Shown: positions 8,001 through 17,199, counted from the stretch's first letter. The stretch is DNA of 64,000 nucleotides from Selenomonadales bacterium 4137-cl (GCA_032334055.1 JAUOZS010000001.1:3992001-4056000), one strand, 5' to 3'. The notes: generated from the letters alone by a model not told the origin. Made by a program: numbers and translations.

Positions 8001-9002
8001 GTGGCTGATGGACGGTTCCGCTTGGTCCCTGTCGGGCCGGATAACGTCGCCCTCGTCGGCGAGGTTTTCCGGGCGGTTTACGGCGAGGGTTATGTTGACC
8101 CGGTCGTCTACCGGCCGGAGAGCCTGTTGAAAAAAATCGCCCAGGGACAATTGGCGGGCCTGCTTGCCCTGGACCCCGCCGGTCGGCCGGCGGGCTATGT
8201 CGCTCTGGGCTCCACCGCGCCCAACCATTCTCTTTGGGAGGAGAAAGGGTTGATTGTCGTTCCCGGATACAGCAAAACCGACGCCGGGACCGCGCTGGCG
8301 TGTCATTTCGGAGACCGGGCGGTATGGCCGGCCGGCGTGGACGGCGTTTTCGCCTCCGCGGTCTGCCACCATTATTTTTCCCAGGTTATCTGCGCCAAAG
8401 CGGGCTGGGTCGTTTCAGCCGTTCAATTGGACCTTTTCGACGCCGCCATCCTCAGCGACCGGCCGGAGGATGTCGACCGCATATCCTGCTCCCTCTTCTT
8501 CAGCCCTATGCCACCCGCAGCCGTTCCTTGCTACTGGCCGGCTGCTTACTTTGATGTGATGGCGGCCCTGGCGGAGGAGAGGAACGATCCTCCGGGCGCG
8601 ATATCCGCCGCGCAGCTGCCCGTGACGGTGACGACGGACCTGGAAGTGATTCCTTTGCCTACCTCGGACAGCATGAAGGTCAACGTATTCCGTGTGGGCG
8701 GGGACTGGGCGGCCGCGGTCGAACGGCTTGTGGCCGAGGCCCGGCGCCGACGGGCGCTCTCGGTCCAGCTTTTTATCGACACCGCCTGCCCGTCCATCGG
8801 CGAAGCCGTGCGGGTTCTGCGCGCGCGCGGCTTCTTTTTCGGTGGGCTTGCGCCGCGCTGGTTCGGCTCCGACGGCCTGCTCATGCAGCAGGTGTTCGCG
8901 AATACGCGCTACGATTTGATCCGACTTTATCCGGATACAGCAGCGAAGCTGCTGGCTTTTATCCGGGCCGACCGTCTGGCGGTCGGGCAGGAAAGGGGAT
9001 GA
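8001..9002 (+). CDS. Divergent GNAT-like acyltransferase-family protein, paralogue 2
   Basis: 333 residues, clearly paralogous to the product of 6663-7673 along the whole length: FRLVPVGPDNVALVGEVFRA at the start and the FFFGGLAPRWFGSDGLLMQQ block near residue 285. The central parts differ more, so the two may act on different substrates or form a heteromer. I chose GTG 8001, eight bases after GGAGG; ATG 7995 is too close to that site. Only four bases separate its stop from the following KAS III gene, so the two are probably co-translated. No experimentally known member comes to mind. Confidence 0.65.
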   Translation: MADGRFRLVPVGPDNVALVGEVFRAVYGEGYVDPVVYRPESLLKKIAQGQLAGLLALDPAGRPAGYVALGSTAPNHSLWEEKGLIVVPGYSKTDAGTALACHFGDRAVWPAGVDGVFASAVCHHYFSQVICAKAGWVVSAVQLDLFDAAILSDRPEDVDRISCSLFFSPMPPAAVPCYWPAAYFDVMAALAEERNDPPGAISAAQLPVTVTTDLEVIPLPTSDSMKVNVFRVGGDWAAAVERLVAEARRRRALSVQLFIDTACPSIGEAVRVLRARGFFFGGLAPRWFGSDGLLMQQVFANTRYDLIRLYPDTAAKLLAFIRADRLAVGQERG

Positions 9003-9006
9003 GGAG

Positions 9007-10008
9007 ATGACCGGACCTTCCCCGGGCACCGGGACCAACGCCCGTATAGCGGGGCTCGGCATGTATGTGCCGGAGAAGATCGTGACAAGCGCCGAGATTG
9101 CCGGCCGGCTCAATGTTTCCGAGGAATGGATCGTGAGCCGCGTCGGCGTCCGGGAGCGGCATATCGCCGCCGCCGGCGAGGCTGCCTCGGCGCAGGGGGC
9201 CGTCGCCGCCGAGCGCGCCCTGGCTGACGCCGGCGTCGCGCCGGACGAGGTCGACCTGCTTATCGTCGCCACCCAGACGCCCGACCGGCCGGTACCTTCC
9301 GCCGCCTGCGCTCTCCAACGCAGGCTCGGCTTGTCCGGAGCGGCTTTCGACCTGAATGCCGCCTGTTCCGGCTTTGTGTACGCGCTGACCGTGGGCGCGC
9401 AGTTCATCGCCACCGGCAGCTACCGCAACATCCTGGTCGTCGGGGCGGAAGTGGTGTCGCACACGGTGGACTGGGACGATTTGTCCTCCTGTATATTGAT
9501 CGGCGACGGGGCGGGCGCCGCCGTGCTGCAACCGACGGGCCCGGACAGGGGGATTCTCGCCTGGGAGATGGGGGCCGACGGCCGGGGCGGCGATTTTCTC
9601 ACCATCCCCGCCGGCGGGTCGGAGACGCCGCTGACCCACGAAGCGCTGGATGCCAAGCTTGATAAGGTGAGGATGCTCGGCCAGGAGGTGTTCATGTTCG
9701 CCCTCCGCACCGTGCCGGCGGTCACTAACCGGGTGCTGGCGATGGCCAATCTGTCGCTGGCCGATGTTTCCCTTTTTGTCCCCCACCAGGCCAACAGCCA
9801 TATCATCGAGGCCGTTGCCCGCAGGCTGGACCTGCCTGAAGAGAAGCTGATGATGAATATCGACCGTTATGGCAACACTGTCGCCGCCTCTATACCGATA
9901 GCGCTGTGCGAGGCTATGGAGCGCGGCCGGATAAAGTCCGGCGATGTCGTGGTCCTCGCCGGTTTCGGCGCCGGCCTCACGTGGGGCGCGGCGGTAGTGC
10001 GCTGGTAA
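9007..10008 (+). CDS. KAS III-type condensing enzyme of the cluster
   Basis: 333 residues of a FabH-like enzyme with Cys120 in NAACSGF, His in VPHQANSHI and Asn in DRYGNTVAAS, so the decarboxylating condensation machinery is complete. GDGAGAAVL and FGAGLTWGAAV are the usual thiolase-fold strands. ATG 9007 follows GATGAGGAG. Its position between acyl-carrier, GNAT-like and ligase genes argues for a pathway role: priming with an acyl or aryl-CoA, or condensing a ligase-made acyl group with a carrier-bound extender. The second KAS III at 616-1623 is similar enough to suggest duplication. Confidence 0.88.
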   Translation: MTGPSPGTGTNARIAGLGMYVPEKIVTSAEIAGRLNVSEEWIVSRVGVRERHIAAAGEAASAQGAVAAERALADAGVAPDEVDLLIVATQTPDRPVPSAACALQRRLGLSGAAFDLNAACSGFVYALTVGAQFIATGSYRNILVVGAEVVSHTVDWDDLSSCILIGDGAGAAVLQPTGPDRGILAWEMGADGRGGDFLTIPAGGSETPLTHEALDAKLDKVRMLGQEVFMFALRTVPAVTNRVLAMANLSLADVSLFVPHQANSHIIEAVARRLDLPEEKLMMNIDRYGNTVAASIPIALCEAMERGRIKSGDVVVLAGFGAGLTWGAAVVRW

Positions 10009-10068
10009 GAGTGAAGGCTTCGCCGGCAGGCTTTTGCCGGCAATAAGGCGGAAAATCGCAGGGGTGTT

Positions 10069-11448
10069 ATGCGAGAACAGATCGACCTAGGGGCAGGCAA
10101 CGTTTCGGCGGTTATTATCCGCTTTGCCGTTCCCTTGATGGTATCTTTGTTTTTCCAGAACTTGTATGCATATATTGATACGGTGTTTGTCTCCTGGCTG
10201 GGGGCGGAGGCGCTGGCGGCCGTCTCGCTGAGCGTGCCGCTGACCTATCTGGCGCTGTCGCTGGCCAAGGGGGCCTCGTTCGGCAGCGTCGTCCTCATCA
10301 GTTATGCCCGCGGGCAGGGGGACGAGGAGGGCGGACGGGCGGTCGGCATGGCGCTGCTGCCGATGATGACGCTGCTGATGGCGATTTTCGCGCCGCTTTT
10401 GTCCGCCGACCTGTGCCGCGCATTTTACGCTTTTTTGGGCGCCACCGATGCCGTGGCCGCAGTGGGTATCGGTTTTACCGCCTGGCTGGTGGCCGGGTTT
10501 CCGGTGATGGGCTATGTGTTTACCGCCGAGGCTTTGTTCATGGCCCGCGGCGACACGAAGACGCCGATGAAGGGGCAGATTCTGGGCAATATGCTTAATT
10601 TCGCCCTTGACCCGCTGTTTATGTTCGTGTTCGGCTGGGGCGTGACCGGGGCGGCGGTCGCCACCTTCACCGGCCAGCTTGTGGCGGCCGTTTACCTGCG
10701 GCGGCGACTCGCAATCCAGCAGGGGGAACGGCTGACGCTGGCCCTTCCGGCCGGCGTGACGGGGCTGTGGCGGCGGATTGTCGGCCAGGGAGTGTTCATC
10801 ACGGTGGCCTACATGGTGAGCCCGGTGGGCCTGATGCTGCTGAATATGGTGCTGGCCCGGTTCGGGCCGCTGGCGGTCGGGGCCTGGAACCTGATGTCGC
10901 GCACCGAGATGATGGTGATGCTGCCGATAATGGGTCTCAGCAACGCCTTGGCAGCGTTCGTCAGCTTCAACCTCGGCCGGGGCGATTACGGGCGGATACG
11001 CGCGGGGCTGGTCTTTTTTTTCAAGTTTTCGTTGGCTATTGTGGTGCCGACGATGGTTTTGTTCACGGTTTTCCCGCGTGAGCTTACGGCCGTTTTCCGG
11101 CCGGCTCCGGACCTGGTGGAGCTGGGAAGCGCCGCACTTTCGGCGTCGGCGGTGGCGGTGCTGTTCATGCCGGCCCTGTTCGCGATGAACGGCCTGGCGC
11201 AGGGTTTCCGGCGCCCGGTCTTTATGCTGGCGATAGGTTTTGTGTATATTATCGCGGCCCGCGTACCGCTGGCTTATTTGTTCGCCGCCCGCTGGGGCGA
11301 GCGGGGCGTGTTTTGGAGCCACCCCGCCGCCGCTTTTCTGGCCGGTGCGCTGGCACTGGCGTTATCCCTGCGCCTGCTGGCCGACTGCCGCCGCGGTCTG
11401 GCGGCCGCTGCGGCCGAGAACGGGAGAGGCGCGGCGGCCGATGGCTGA
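10069..11448 (+). CDS. MATE-family efflux transporter
   Basis: 459 residues with about twelve hydrophobic helices arranged as two similar six-helix halves, starting IRFAVPLMVSLFFQNLYAYIDTVFVSWLG, the signature opening of DinF/NorM-type MATE transporters. These inner-membrane proteins export drugs or metabolites using H+ or Na+ gradients. It lies 60 bases after the KAS III gene in the same direction, and the cluster contains no other transporter, so it is the likely exporter of the cluster's product. The C-terminal tail is Ala/Arg-rich and poorly conserved. Confidence 0.9.
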   Translation: MREQIDLGAGNVSAVIIRFAVPLMVSLFFQNLYAYIDTVFVSWLGAEALAAVSLSVPLTYLALSLAKGASFGSVVLISYARGQGDEEGGRAVGMALLPMMTLLMAIFAPLLSADLCRAFYAFLGATDAVAAVGIGFTAWLVAGFPVMGYVFTAEALFMARGDTKTPMKGQILGNMLNFALDPLFMFVFGWGVTGAAVATFTGQLVAAVYLRRRLAIQQGERLTLALPAGVTGLWRRIVGQGVFITVAYMVSPVGLMLLNMVLARFGPLAVGAWNLMSRTEMMVMLPIMGLSNALAAFVSFNLGRGDYGRIRAGLVFFFKFSLAIVVPTMVLFTVFPRELTAVFRPAPDLVELGSAALSASAVAVLFMPALFAMNGLAQGFRRPVFMLAIGFVYIIAARVPLAYLFAARWGERGVFWSHPAAAFLAGALALALSLRLLADCRRGLAAAAAENGRGAAADG

Positions 11449-11609
11449 TGAAAACATCGTCCCCTCCGGTTGTGGGCGACGCGGGCTGCAACCGCCGAGC
11501 CCGATTTTGAGGGGATTTTTCTTTACCGGAAACCGGACGGAAGTCGTAAGGCAGGACTTGTTGGCCGTGCGGGCAAGGTAATACAGGCAACCAGCAGGTT
11601 GCGGAAAGG

Positions 11610-13256
11610 GTGAGGGTTATCGACAATCAAACCATCGGCGCCCTGCTGTCCGCCCAGGCCGGGGCGCGTGGCGACAAGCCGGCGCTGGTCGACGGCGATG
11701 GCAAGGTGCGGTATACTTTCGGCCAACTGAACGACGGCGCGCGCCGGGTGGCGTCCGCCCTGCTGGCTTTGGGCGCGGGACGCGGCGAGAACGCCGCCAT
11801 CTGGGCCCCGAACATGCCGCTTTATCTGGATGTCGCGTTCGGCTGCGCCAAGGCCGGCGTGCCGCTGGTGATGGCGAACACGAATTTCCGGGCGTACGAG
11901 CTCGAACAGGTGCTGCGCCAGACCGAGGCGGCGACGTTGTTCGTGGCCGACGGCGCCGGGCGGCCGGGGGAGTTCCCCGAGATCCTGCGGGAGCTTTGCC
12001 CCGAGCTTGCGGACGCGCCCCCCGGCCGCCTGGCGGCCGCGCGTCTGCCGCACCTGCGGCGGGTGGTGTTCCTCGGCGACGAGAGCCGGCCGGGGATGTT
12101 TTCCTGGCCCGAGTTCCTGGCGCTGGCGGCCGGCGCGGAGGAGGCGCGGGTGACGGCCTGCGAGGCGGCGGTCGTGGCCGAAGACGTTTTCGCCATTTTG
12201 CTTACTTCAGGCACGACTGGCACTCCCAAGGGGGCGATGCTGACCCACGCCAATTTCTTTTACGTCGCCGCTACGGTGAGCGGCTGCCTGGGCGTTTCGC
12301 CGGGCGACCGCCTGTGCATCCCGCTGCCCTTTTTCCACGCGTACGGCTTCGGCATGGTGTTGACCGCCTTGGCGGCCGGGGCGGCGGTGGTTGCCCTGGA
12401 CCGTTTCCGGGCGCCGGAATTGCTGCAGGCCATCGAGGGCGCCCGCTGCAGCCTGGTGTTCGGCACGCCGACGATGTACGTCGCCGCGCTGGAGGAACTG
12501 GCCCGCCGGGAGTACGACCTGTCGTCGCTGCGAGGCGGCAATACGGCGGGCGCGTTTTGCCCCCCGGAGCTGGCCGAGGCGGTGATCGGCAGGATGGGGG
12601 CGCGGGAATTCGGCGTCTTTTTCGGGATGACGGAGGCGTATTGCACCATCAACCGGCCGGACGACCCGCCGGAGCGCCGCGTCGGCACCATCGGCCGGGC
12701 CATGCCGGGCATGGAGGTCAGGGTGGTCGACCCGCGGACGGGCCTGGAGGCGCCGGCCGGAACGGCGGGCGAGCTGTGCGTGCGCGGCCCGGCGGTGATG
12801 AAAGGCTACTATAAGATGCCGGAGGCCACCGCGAAGGCCATCGACGCCGACGGCTGGCTGCACAGCGGCGACCTGGCCCGGGCCGACGCCGACGGGTACT
12901 GCGTTGTCACCGGCCGCATCAAGGACCTGATTATCCGCGGCGGGGAGAATATTTTTCCGGCGGAGATCGAGGAGTTTCTTTTCACCCACCCCAAGGTGGC
13001 CGAGGCCCAGGTGGTGGGTGTTCCGTGCGATTATTACGGGGAGGATGTGGTGGCGTTTGTCCGCCTTAAGGACGGCTGCACCGCGACCTCGCTGGAACTG
13101 AAGCGCTATTGCCGGGAGCGCATCGCTATCATCAAGGTGCCGGCGAAGTTCTTTTTCGTCGACAGTTATCCTCTGACCGCCAGCGGCAAGGTCCAGAAGT
13201 TCAGGCTGCGGGAGCTGGCCGCCCGGATGCTGGCGGAAGAGGCGGACAGGGGATAG
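11610..13256 (+). CDS. AMP-forming acyl-CoA/acyl-ACP ligase
   Basis: 548 residues of the ANL adenylate-forming superfamily. The P-loop-like core is LLTSGTTGTPKGAM (residues ~195-208), followed by FFGMTEAYCTIN, the GWLHSGDLARADADGY hinge segment, GGENIFPAEIEEFL and the C-terminal catalytic lysine in TASGKVQKF. The order and length fit fatty- or aryl-acid CoA ligases. Since an ACP gene follows after 40 bases, loading directly onto a carrier protein is an alternative to CoA ester formation. Start is GTG 11610 preceded by GGAAAGGG. It probably activates the acid that feeds the cluster's pathway; the acid is not predictable by eye. Confidence 0.9.
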   Translation: MRVIDNQTIGALLSAQAGARGDKPALVDGDGKVRYTFGQLNDGARRVASALLALGAGRGENAAIWAPNMPLYLDVAFGCAKAGVPLVMANTNFRAYELEQVLRQTEAATLFVADGAGRPGEFPEILRELCPELADAPPGRLAAARLPHLRRVVFLGDESRPGMFSWPEFLALAAGAEEARVTACEAAVVAEDVFAILLTSGTTGTPKGAMLTHANFFYVAATVSGCLGVSPGDRLCIPLPFFHAYGFGMVLTALAAGAAVVALDRFRAPELLQAIEGARCSLVFGTPTMYVAALEELARREYDLSSLRGGNTAGAFCPPELAEAVIGRMGAREFGVFFGMTEAYCTINRPDDPPERRVGTIGRAMPGMEVRVVDPRTGLEAPAGTAGELCVRGPAVMKGYYKMPEATAKAIDADGWLHSGDLARADADGYCVVTGRIKDLIIRGGENIFPAEIEEFLFTHPKVAEAQVVGVPCDYYGEDVVAFVRLKDGCTATSLELKRYCRERIAIIKVPAKFFFVDSYPLTASGKVQKFRLRELAARMLAEEADRG

Positions 13257-13297
13257 GCCGACCGGCGAGGACCACGACAATGGCAGGAGGAGTATGT

Positions 13298-13543
13298 ATG
13301 GATAAACAGCAGATCGCAAGCCTGACGCGGGACATCGTGGCCAAGCGGTTGCCGCAGGTGAGCCCCGACAAGATCACGCCCGAGGCCGAGTTTGCCGTTC
13401 TCGGCGTCGATTCCCTGGCGCTGAGCTGGATGCTCGCTGATATTGAGGACACCTTCGAGATCGAGATGCAGATCGGCGATGCCATGAAGCTAAAAAACAC
13501 GGCCGCGGTGGTCGATTATGTCGCGAAACGACTGGCGGAGTAG
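13298..13543 (+). CDS. Acyl carrier protein 2
   Basis: 81 residues with Ser39 in VLGVDSLALSWML as the phosphopantetheine site, the standard DSL motif. The ATG has AGGAGG eight bases upstream. It follows the ligase gene by 41 bases and its end may overlap the start of the molybdenum hydroxylase large subunit. Sequence differs clearly from ACP 1 of the same cluster (DSQD motif), so the pathway seems to use two dedicated carriers, one paired with the ligase and one with the KAS III and GNAT-like proteins. Confidence 0.9.
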   Translation: MDKQQIASLTRDIVAKRLPQVSPDKITPEAEFAVLGVDSLALSWMLADIEDTFEIEMQIGDAMKLKNTAAVVDYVAKRLAE

Positions 13544-15872
13544 CGGGCTGCCGGCCGGCGTGCAGGAGGTCGGCCGGCCGGCCTTGAGGGCGGACGCCGC
13601 CGCGAAGGTTACCGGGGCGGAGCGCTATGCGGCCGATTACTACCCGGAAAACTACCTGTGGGGCGGCGTGAAGCGGGCCGGGATTCCCCACGCCCGCATA
13701 ACGGCTGTTGACACGGCCGCCGCTCTCGCCCTGCCGGGCGTGGTGGCGGTGTTGACCTATAAGGATATCAAAGGCAAAAACCGTCTGGGGATATTCGAGA
13801 AGGATCAGCCGATTTTGGCCGACACCGTCGTTCGCCACTGCGGCGACGCGGTGGCCCTGGCGGTGGCCGAGACCAAGGAGTCCCTGGCGGCGGCGCTGGC
13901 GGCCATCCGGGTCGATTACGAGCCGCTGCCGGCGGTCTTCACGCCCGAAGAGGCTCTGGCCGCAGGAGCGCCGTGCGTTCACGAGGGCCGGTCGGCCGGC
14001 AATCTTCTGCTGGAGAGCGAGATAATCTTTGGCGATGCCGGCGAGGCGCTGGCCGCCTGCCGCTATACCGCCGAGCTGACCGTGGCGGTGAACTGGCAGG
14101 AGCACGCCTTTCTTGAGACCCAGACGGGCGTGGCCTGGCAGGAGGCGGACGGCAGTCTGGCGATGGTCGTTTCCACCCAGACGCCTTTCCGCGACCGCCT
14201 GGAGCTGGCCGAGGCGCTCGGCCTGCCCCCCGACCGGATACGGGTGACGGCGCCTTACCTGGGCGGCGGTTTCGGCGGCAAGGACGGGGTGACTGTGCAG
14301 GGCTTTCTGGCATTGGCCGCCCTGCATAGCGGCGGACGGCCGGTGAAGATCTGGTATTCGCGGGAGGAGAGCATTCTGGCCGGCACAAAGCGTCATCCGG
14401 CGACCGCGGTCTACAGGCTGGGCTGCGACGCCGACGGGGCGCTGCAGGCGCTGGACTGCCGGCTGGTGTTCGACACCGGCGCGTATGCGTCGCTGGGGAC
14501 GGAGGTTTTCGCCCTGGCGCTCGAGCATGCCGGCGGCCCGTACCGGATCGCCAACGTGGCGGTGCGCGGCGCGATCGCTTATACGAATAACCCGGTGGGC
14601 GGGGCTTTCCGCGGCTTCGGCGTGCCGCAGGCGGCGGCGGGGATGGAGCAGGCGATGGACGAGCTGGCGCGGGTCGCCGGCTTCGACCCGTTGGACTTGC
14701 GGCGCCGCAACGCCGTCCGCCGCGGCGACACGACGCCGACAGGCGTGGCGGTAAGTCGGCCGGCCGGTCTTGACGAGTGCCTGGCGCAGGTCGAGCGGCA
14801 CCCGCTGTGGCGGGGGCGGCAAGCCTGGCGGGAAGGCGCGCCGCCGTTCAGGCGCCGGGGCGTGGGCGTGGCCGCTGTTTACCACGGCATGGGGTTCGGC
14901 CCGGTGGTTACCGACTACGCCAACGCCAAGCTGGAGCTGACCGCCGAGGGGCGGATTATCGTCTGCGCCGGCGTGGCCGACATGGGTCAGGGCAATGCCA
15001 CCACCTGCCTGCAGATAGCCAGCCATTGCCTGGGCCAGCCGTACGAAAGCATGGAGCTTGTGCTGCCGGATACGGCGCGTACTCTGCCATCGGCTTCGTC
15101 GTCGGCCAGCCGCACCACTTTCACTTACGGCAACGCTCTTGTCGGCGCCGCCGGCCTGCTTAAGGAGCGGATTCTGGCGAGAGGGGCGCTGCTGCTGTCC
15201 TTTCAACTGATGGCGCCGGTCGGCGCCGGGGATGTCGAGTTGCTGCCCGGCCGCGTTTTTCATGCCCCTTCCGGCCGCAGCATCCCGCTCAAGATGATCG
15301 CCGGCTTTATGGACGCCGCCGAGCGCACGACGACCTACAGTTACACCTGCCAGGCGAACACGCAGGCCATCCCGACCGGTGAAAACCTCCGGCTTCACGG
15401 GTACCCTCACCGGATATTCGCCTATGGCGTTCAGCTTGCCAGGGTGGAAACGGATACCCTCACCGGCGAGACGAAGGTGTGCGATTACCTTAGCTGCGTC
15501 GACGCCGGCCGGGTGCTGAATCCCCAGCTTTACGAGCAGCAGCTTCACGGCGGCGCCGTCCAGGGCATGGGTTATGCTCTGTTCGAGGATTTCGCCGTCG
15601 CCGGCGGGCGGATCGCGACCGGCGATCTGGCCACTTATATACTGCCGACGGCCGCCGACGTGCCGGATGTGGAGGTTGTGAGCGTGGCGGTGAGCGAGGA
15701 CGACGGCCCCTTTGGCATGAAGGGGGTCGGCGAGGTGGTAATCGACGGCGTCCTGCCGGCGGTGGCCAACGCCGTGGCCGACGCGGCCGGGTCCCGCGTG
15801 ACCCGGGGCACGCTGACGGCGGAGAAAATACTGGCGGCCCTGCGGGCCGGCGGCCGGGAGGCGGCGCGATGA
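13518..15872 (+). CDS. Molybdenum hydroxylase, large (Moco-binding) subunit
   Basis: 784 residues of the xanthine dehydrogenase family. Moco-site motifs are LGGGFGGKDG (residue ~250), GGAFRGFGVPQ, DMGQGNATTCLQ and the catalytic-glutamate loop GMKGVGEVVIDG near the end. The family hydroxylates or dehydroxylates heterocycles, aldehydes or aryl-CoA thioesters. The start is unclear: ATG 13518 overlaps the ACP gene by 26 bases without a ribosome site, and GTG 13560 in frame would still include the conserved VGRPALRADAAAKVTGAERY. The CO-dehydrogenase active-site Cys loop is absent. Small and medium subunits follow at once. Large subunits of this family inside an ACP/KAS cluster are unusual. Confidence 0.92.
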   Translation: MSRNDWRSSGLPAGVQEVGRPALRADAAAKVTGAERYAADYYPENYLWGGVKRAGIPHARITAVDTAAALALPGVVAVLTYKDIKGKNRLGIFEKDQPILADTVVRHCGDAVALAVAETKESLAAALAAIRVDYEPLPAVFTPEEALAAGAPCVHEGRSAGNLLLESEIIFGDAGEALAACRYTAELTVAVNWQEHAFLETQTGVAWQEADGSLAMVVSTQTPFRDRLELAEALGLPPDRIRVTAPYLGGGFGGKDGVTVQGFLALAALHSGGRPVKIWYSREESILAGTKRHPATAVYRLGCDADGALQALDCRLVFDTGAYASLGTEVFALALEHAGGPYRIANVAVRGAIAYTNNPVGGAFRGFGVPQAAAGMEQAMDELARVAGFDPLDLRRRNAVRRGDTTPTGVAVSRPAGLDECLAQVERHPLWRGRQAWREGAPPFRRRGVGVAAVYHGMGFGPVVTDYANAKLELTAEGRIIVCAGVADMGQGNATTCLQIASHCLGQPYESMELVLPDTARTLPSASSSASRTTFTYGNALVGAAGLLKERILARGALLLSFQLMAPVGAGDVELLPGRVFHAPSGRSIPLKMIAGFMDAAERTTTYSYTCQANTQAIPTGENLRLHGYPHRIFAYGVQLARVETDTLTGETKVCDYLSCVDAGRVLNPQLYEQQLHGGAVQGMGYALFEDFAVAGGRIATGDLATYILPTAADVPDVEVVSVAVSEDDGPFGMKGVGEVVIDGVLPAVANAVADAAGSRVTRGTLTAEKILAALRAGGREAAR

Positions 15873-16342
15873 TCGTACGGTTCACGCTCAACGGCAAGGA
15901 AATGGCTGTGGAGACCCCAGCCGACCGGCGGGTGGTCGACCTGCTGCGGGAGGATTTGGGGCTGACGGGCGTCAAGGAGTGCTGCGGCGCCGGCGAGTGC
16001 GGCGCGTGCACCATATTGGTGGACGGCGAAAGCCGCCTGTCCTGCCTGATGCTGGCCGCCCAGCTGGAAAACCGCGCCGTCGTCACGGCCGAGGGGGTGG
16101 CGACAGGCGACAGTCTGCATGTCGTTCAGCAGGCGTTCGTGGATTGCGGCGCCGTGCAGTGCGGCTTCTGCAGCCCCGGCATGGCTTTGGCGACCCTCGA
16201 TCTGTTGCGGCGCAACCCGTCGCCCGCCAGGGACGAGATCCGCGACAGGCTGAGCGGCAATCTGTGCCGCTGCGGCAACTACCAGAAGATTGTCGACGCC
16301 GTCGAGGAAGCGGCCCGGCGTCTTAAGGGGAGGGACGGCTGA
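15869..16342 (+). CDS. Molybdenum hydroxylase, small [2Fe-2S] subunit
   Basis: 157 residues. The plant-type cluster ligands are in ECCGAGECGACTILVDG (residues ~37-53) with the fourth Cys after RLSC, and the second, helical cluster uses CGAVQCGFCSPGM and NLCRCGNYQKI. This is the full two-cluster subunit of xanthine dehydrogenase-type enzymes, passing electrons from the molybdenum centre toward FAD. The ATG overlaps the large-subunit stop by four bases, so synthesis is coupled. Confidence 0.95.
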   Translation: MIVRFTLNGKEMAVETPADRRVVDLLREDLGLTGVKECCGAGECGACTILVDGESRLSCLMLAAQLENRAVVTAEGVATGDSLHVVQQAFVDCGAVQCGFCSPGMALATLDLLRRNPSPARDEIRDRLSGNLCRCGNYQKIVDAVEEAARRLKGRDG

Positions 16343-17199
16343 TGGAGGTTTTCTTTCCCCGAACCCTGGCCGAGCTTTGGCCGCTGCTGGCGGCTTATCC
16401 CACGGGGGCCGTCCTGGCCGGCGGCACCGATCTGCTGGTTAAACTGCGCAAGACGGGCGTGAGGCCGCCAGCCCTGTTCGCCCTGGAGCGACTGGCCGTA
16501 CTGCGGCAGATGGCCGTCCGCGACGGCGAGCTTCATATCGGCGCGGCGGTGACGGTTAGCGAGCTTGTGGACAGCGACACGGTGCAGAAGGCGCTGCCGG
16601 CCCTGTGGGAGGCGGCGTGCCTGCTGGGCTCGCCGCCGGTGCGCCACGGCGCCACGGTGGGCGGCAATGTCTGCACTGCCTCGCCGGCCGGCGACACGTT
16701 ACCGCCGCTTTACGTCTATGGCGCGGCGGTGACGGTTGCAAGCGCCGCAGGCGAACGCCGGCTGCCGATCGACGCGTTTATCGCCGGCCCGGGCCGGACC
16801 GCCCTGATCCCGGGCGAGATTGTGACCGGCGTCGTCGTACCGCTGCCGTCCGCGGGGACGTTCTCGGCCTACTATAAGGTCGGCAAGCGCCGGGCGATGG
16901 CGGTCGCCGTGGCCAGTCTGGCGGTCCGGCTTGAGCGGGACGCCGGCGGCGCGGTCAGGGATATCCGGCTGGCCTGGGGGAGTGTCGGTCCGCAGGTGGT
17001 TTCGCTGCCGGCGGTCGAGGCGTTTCTCCGCGGCCGGAGATTGACGGAGGCTGTTTTGCGCGAGGCCGGGGCGATGGCGGCGGCGGCGGTGCGACCGATC
17101 GACGATGTGCGGGCGAGCGCCGATTACCGGCGGCGCCTGGCCGGCAACCTGCTGCTGAAGCTGGCCGCTTCAGGAGGCGACGAGGAGGAGGATGGCTGA
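16342..17199 (+). CDS. Molybdenum hydroxylase, medium FAD-binding subunit
   Basis: 285 residues with the FAD-contacting loops AGGTDLLVKLRKTG (residues ~26-40) and GATVGGNVCTASPAGDTLPPL (around 105-125, shortened here), the CoxM/xanthine dehydrogenase C fold. At 285 residues there is no room for the extra [4Fe-4S] insertion of 4-hydroxybenzoyl-CoA reductase. The start ATG shares one base with the preceding stop. Together with the two genes before it this completes a heterotrimeric molybdenum hydroxylase whose electron acceptor is unknown. Confidence 0.93.
   Translation: MEVFFPRTLAELWPLLAAYPTGAVLAGGTDLLVKLRKTGVRPPALFALERLAVLRQMAVRDGELHIGAAVTVSELVDSDTVQKALPALWEAACLLGSPPVRHGATVGGNVCTASPAGDTLPPLYVYGAAVTVASAAGERRLPIDAFIAGPGRTALIPGEIVTGVVVPLPSAGTFSAYYKVGKRRAMAVAVASLAVRLERDAGGAVRDIRLAWGSVGPQVVSLPAVEAFLRGRRLTEAVLREAGAMAAAAVRPIDDVRASADYRRRLAGNLLLKLAASGGDEEEDG

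Noticed and set aside
13374..15548. 724-codon minus-strand open frame
   Set aside because: Antisense to the ACP and Mo hydroxylase genes; Arg/Gly/His-rich with no motif or ribosome site, an artefact of high GC at third positions.
13518..15872. Carbon monoxide dehydrogenase (CoxL) as identity
   Set aside because: The CoxL active-site loop with the Cu-binding Cys is not present and no cox accessory genes are near.
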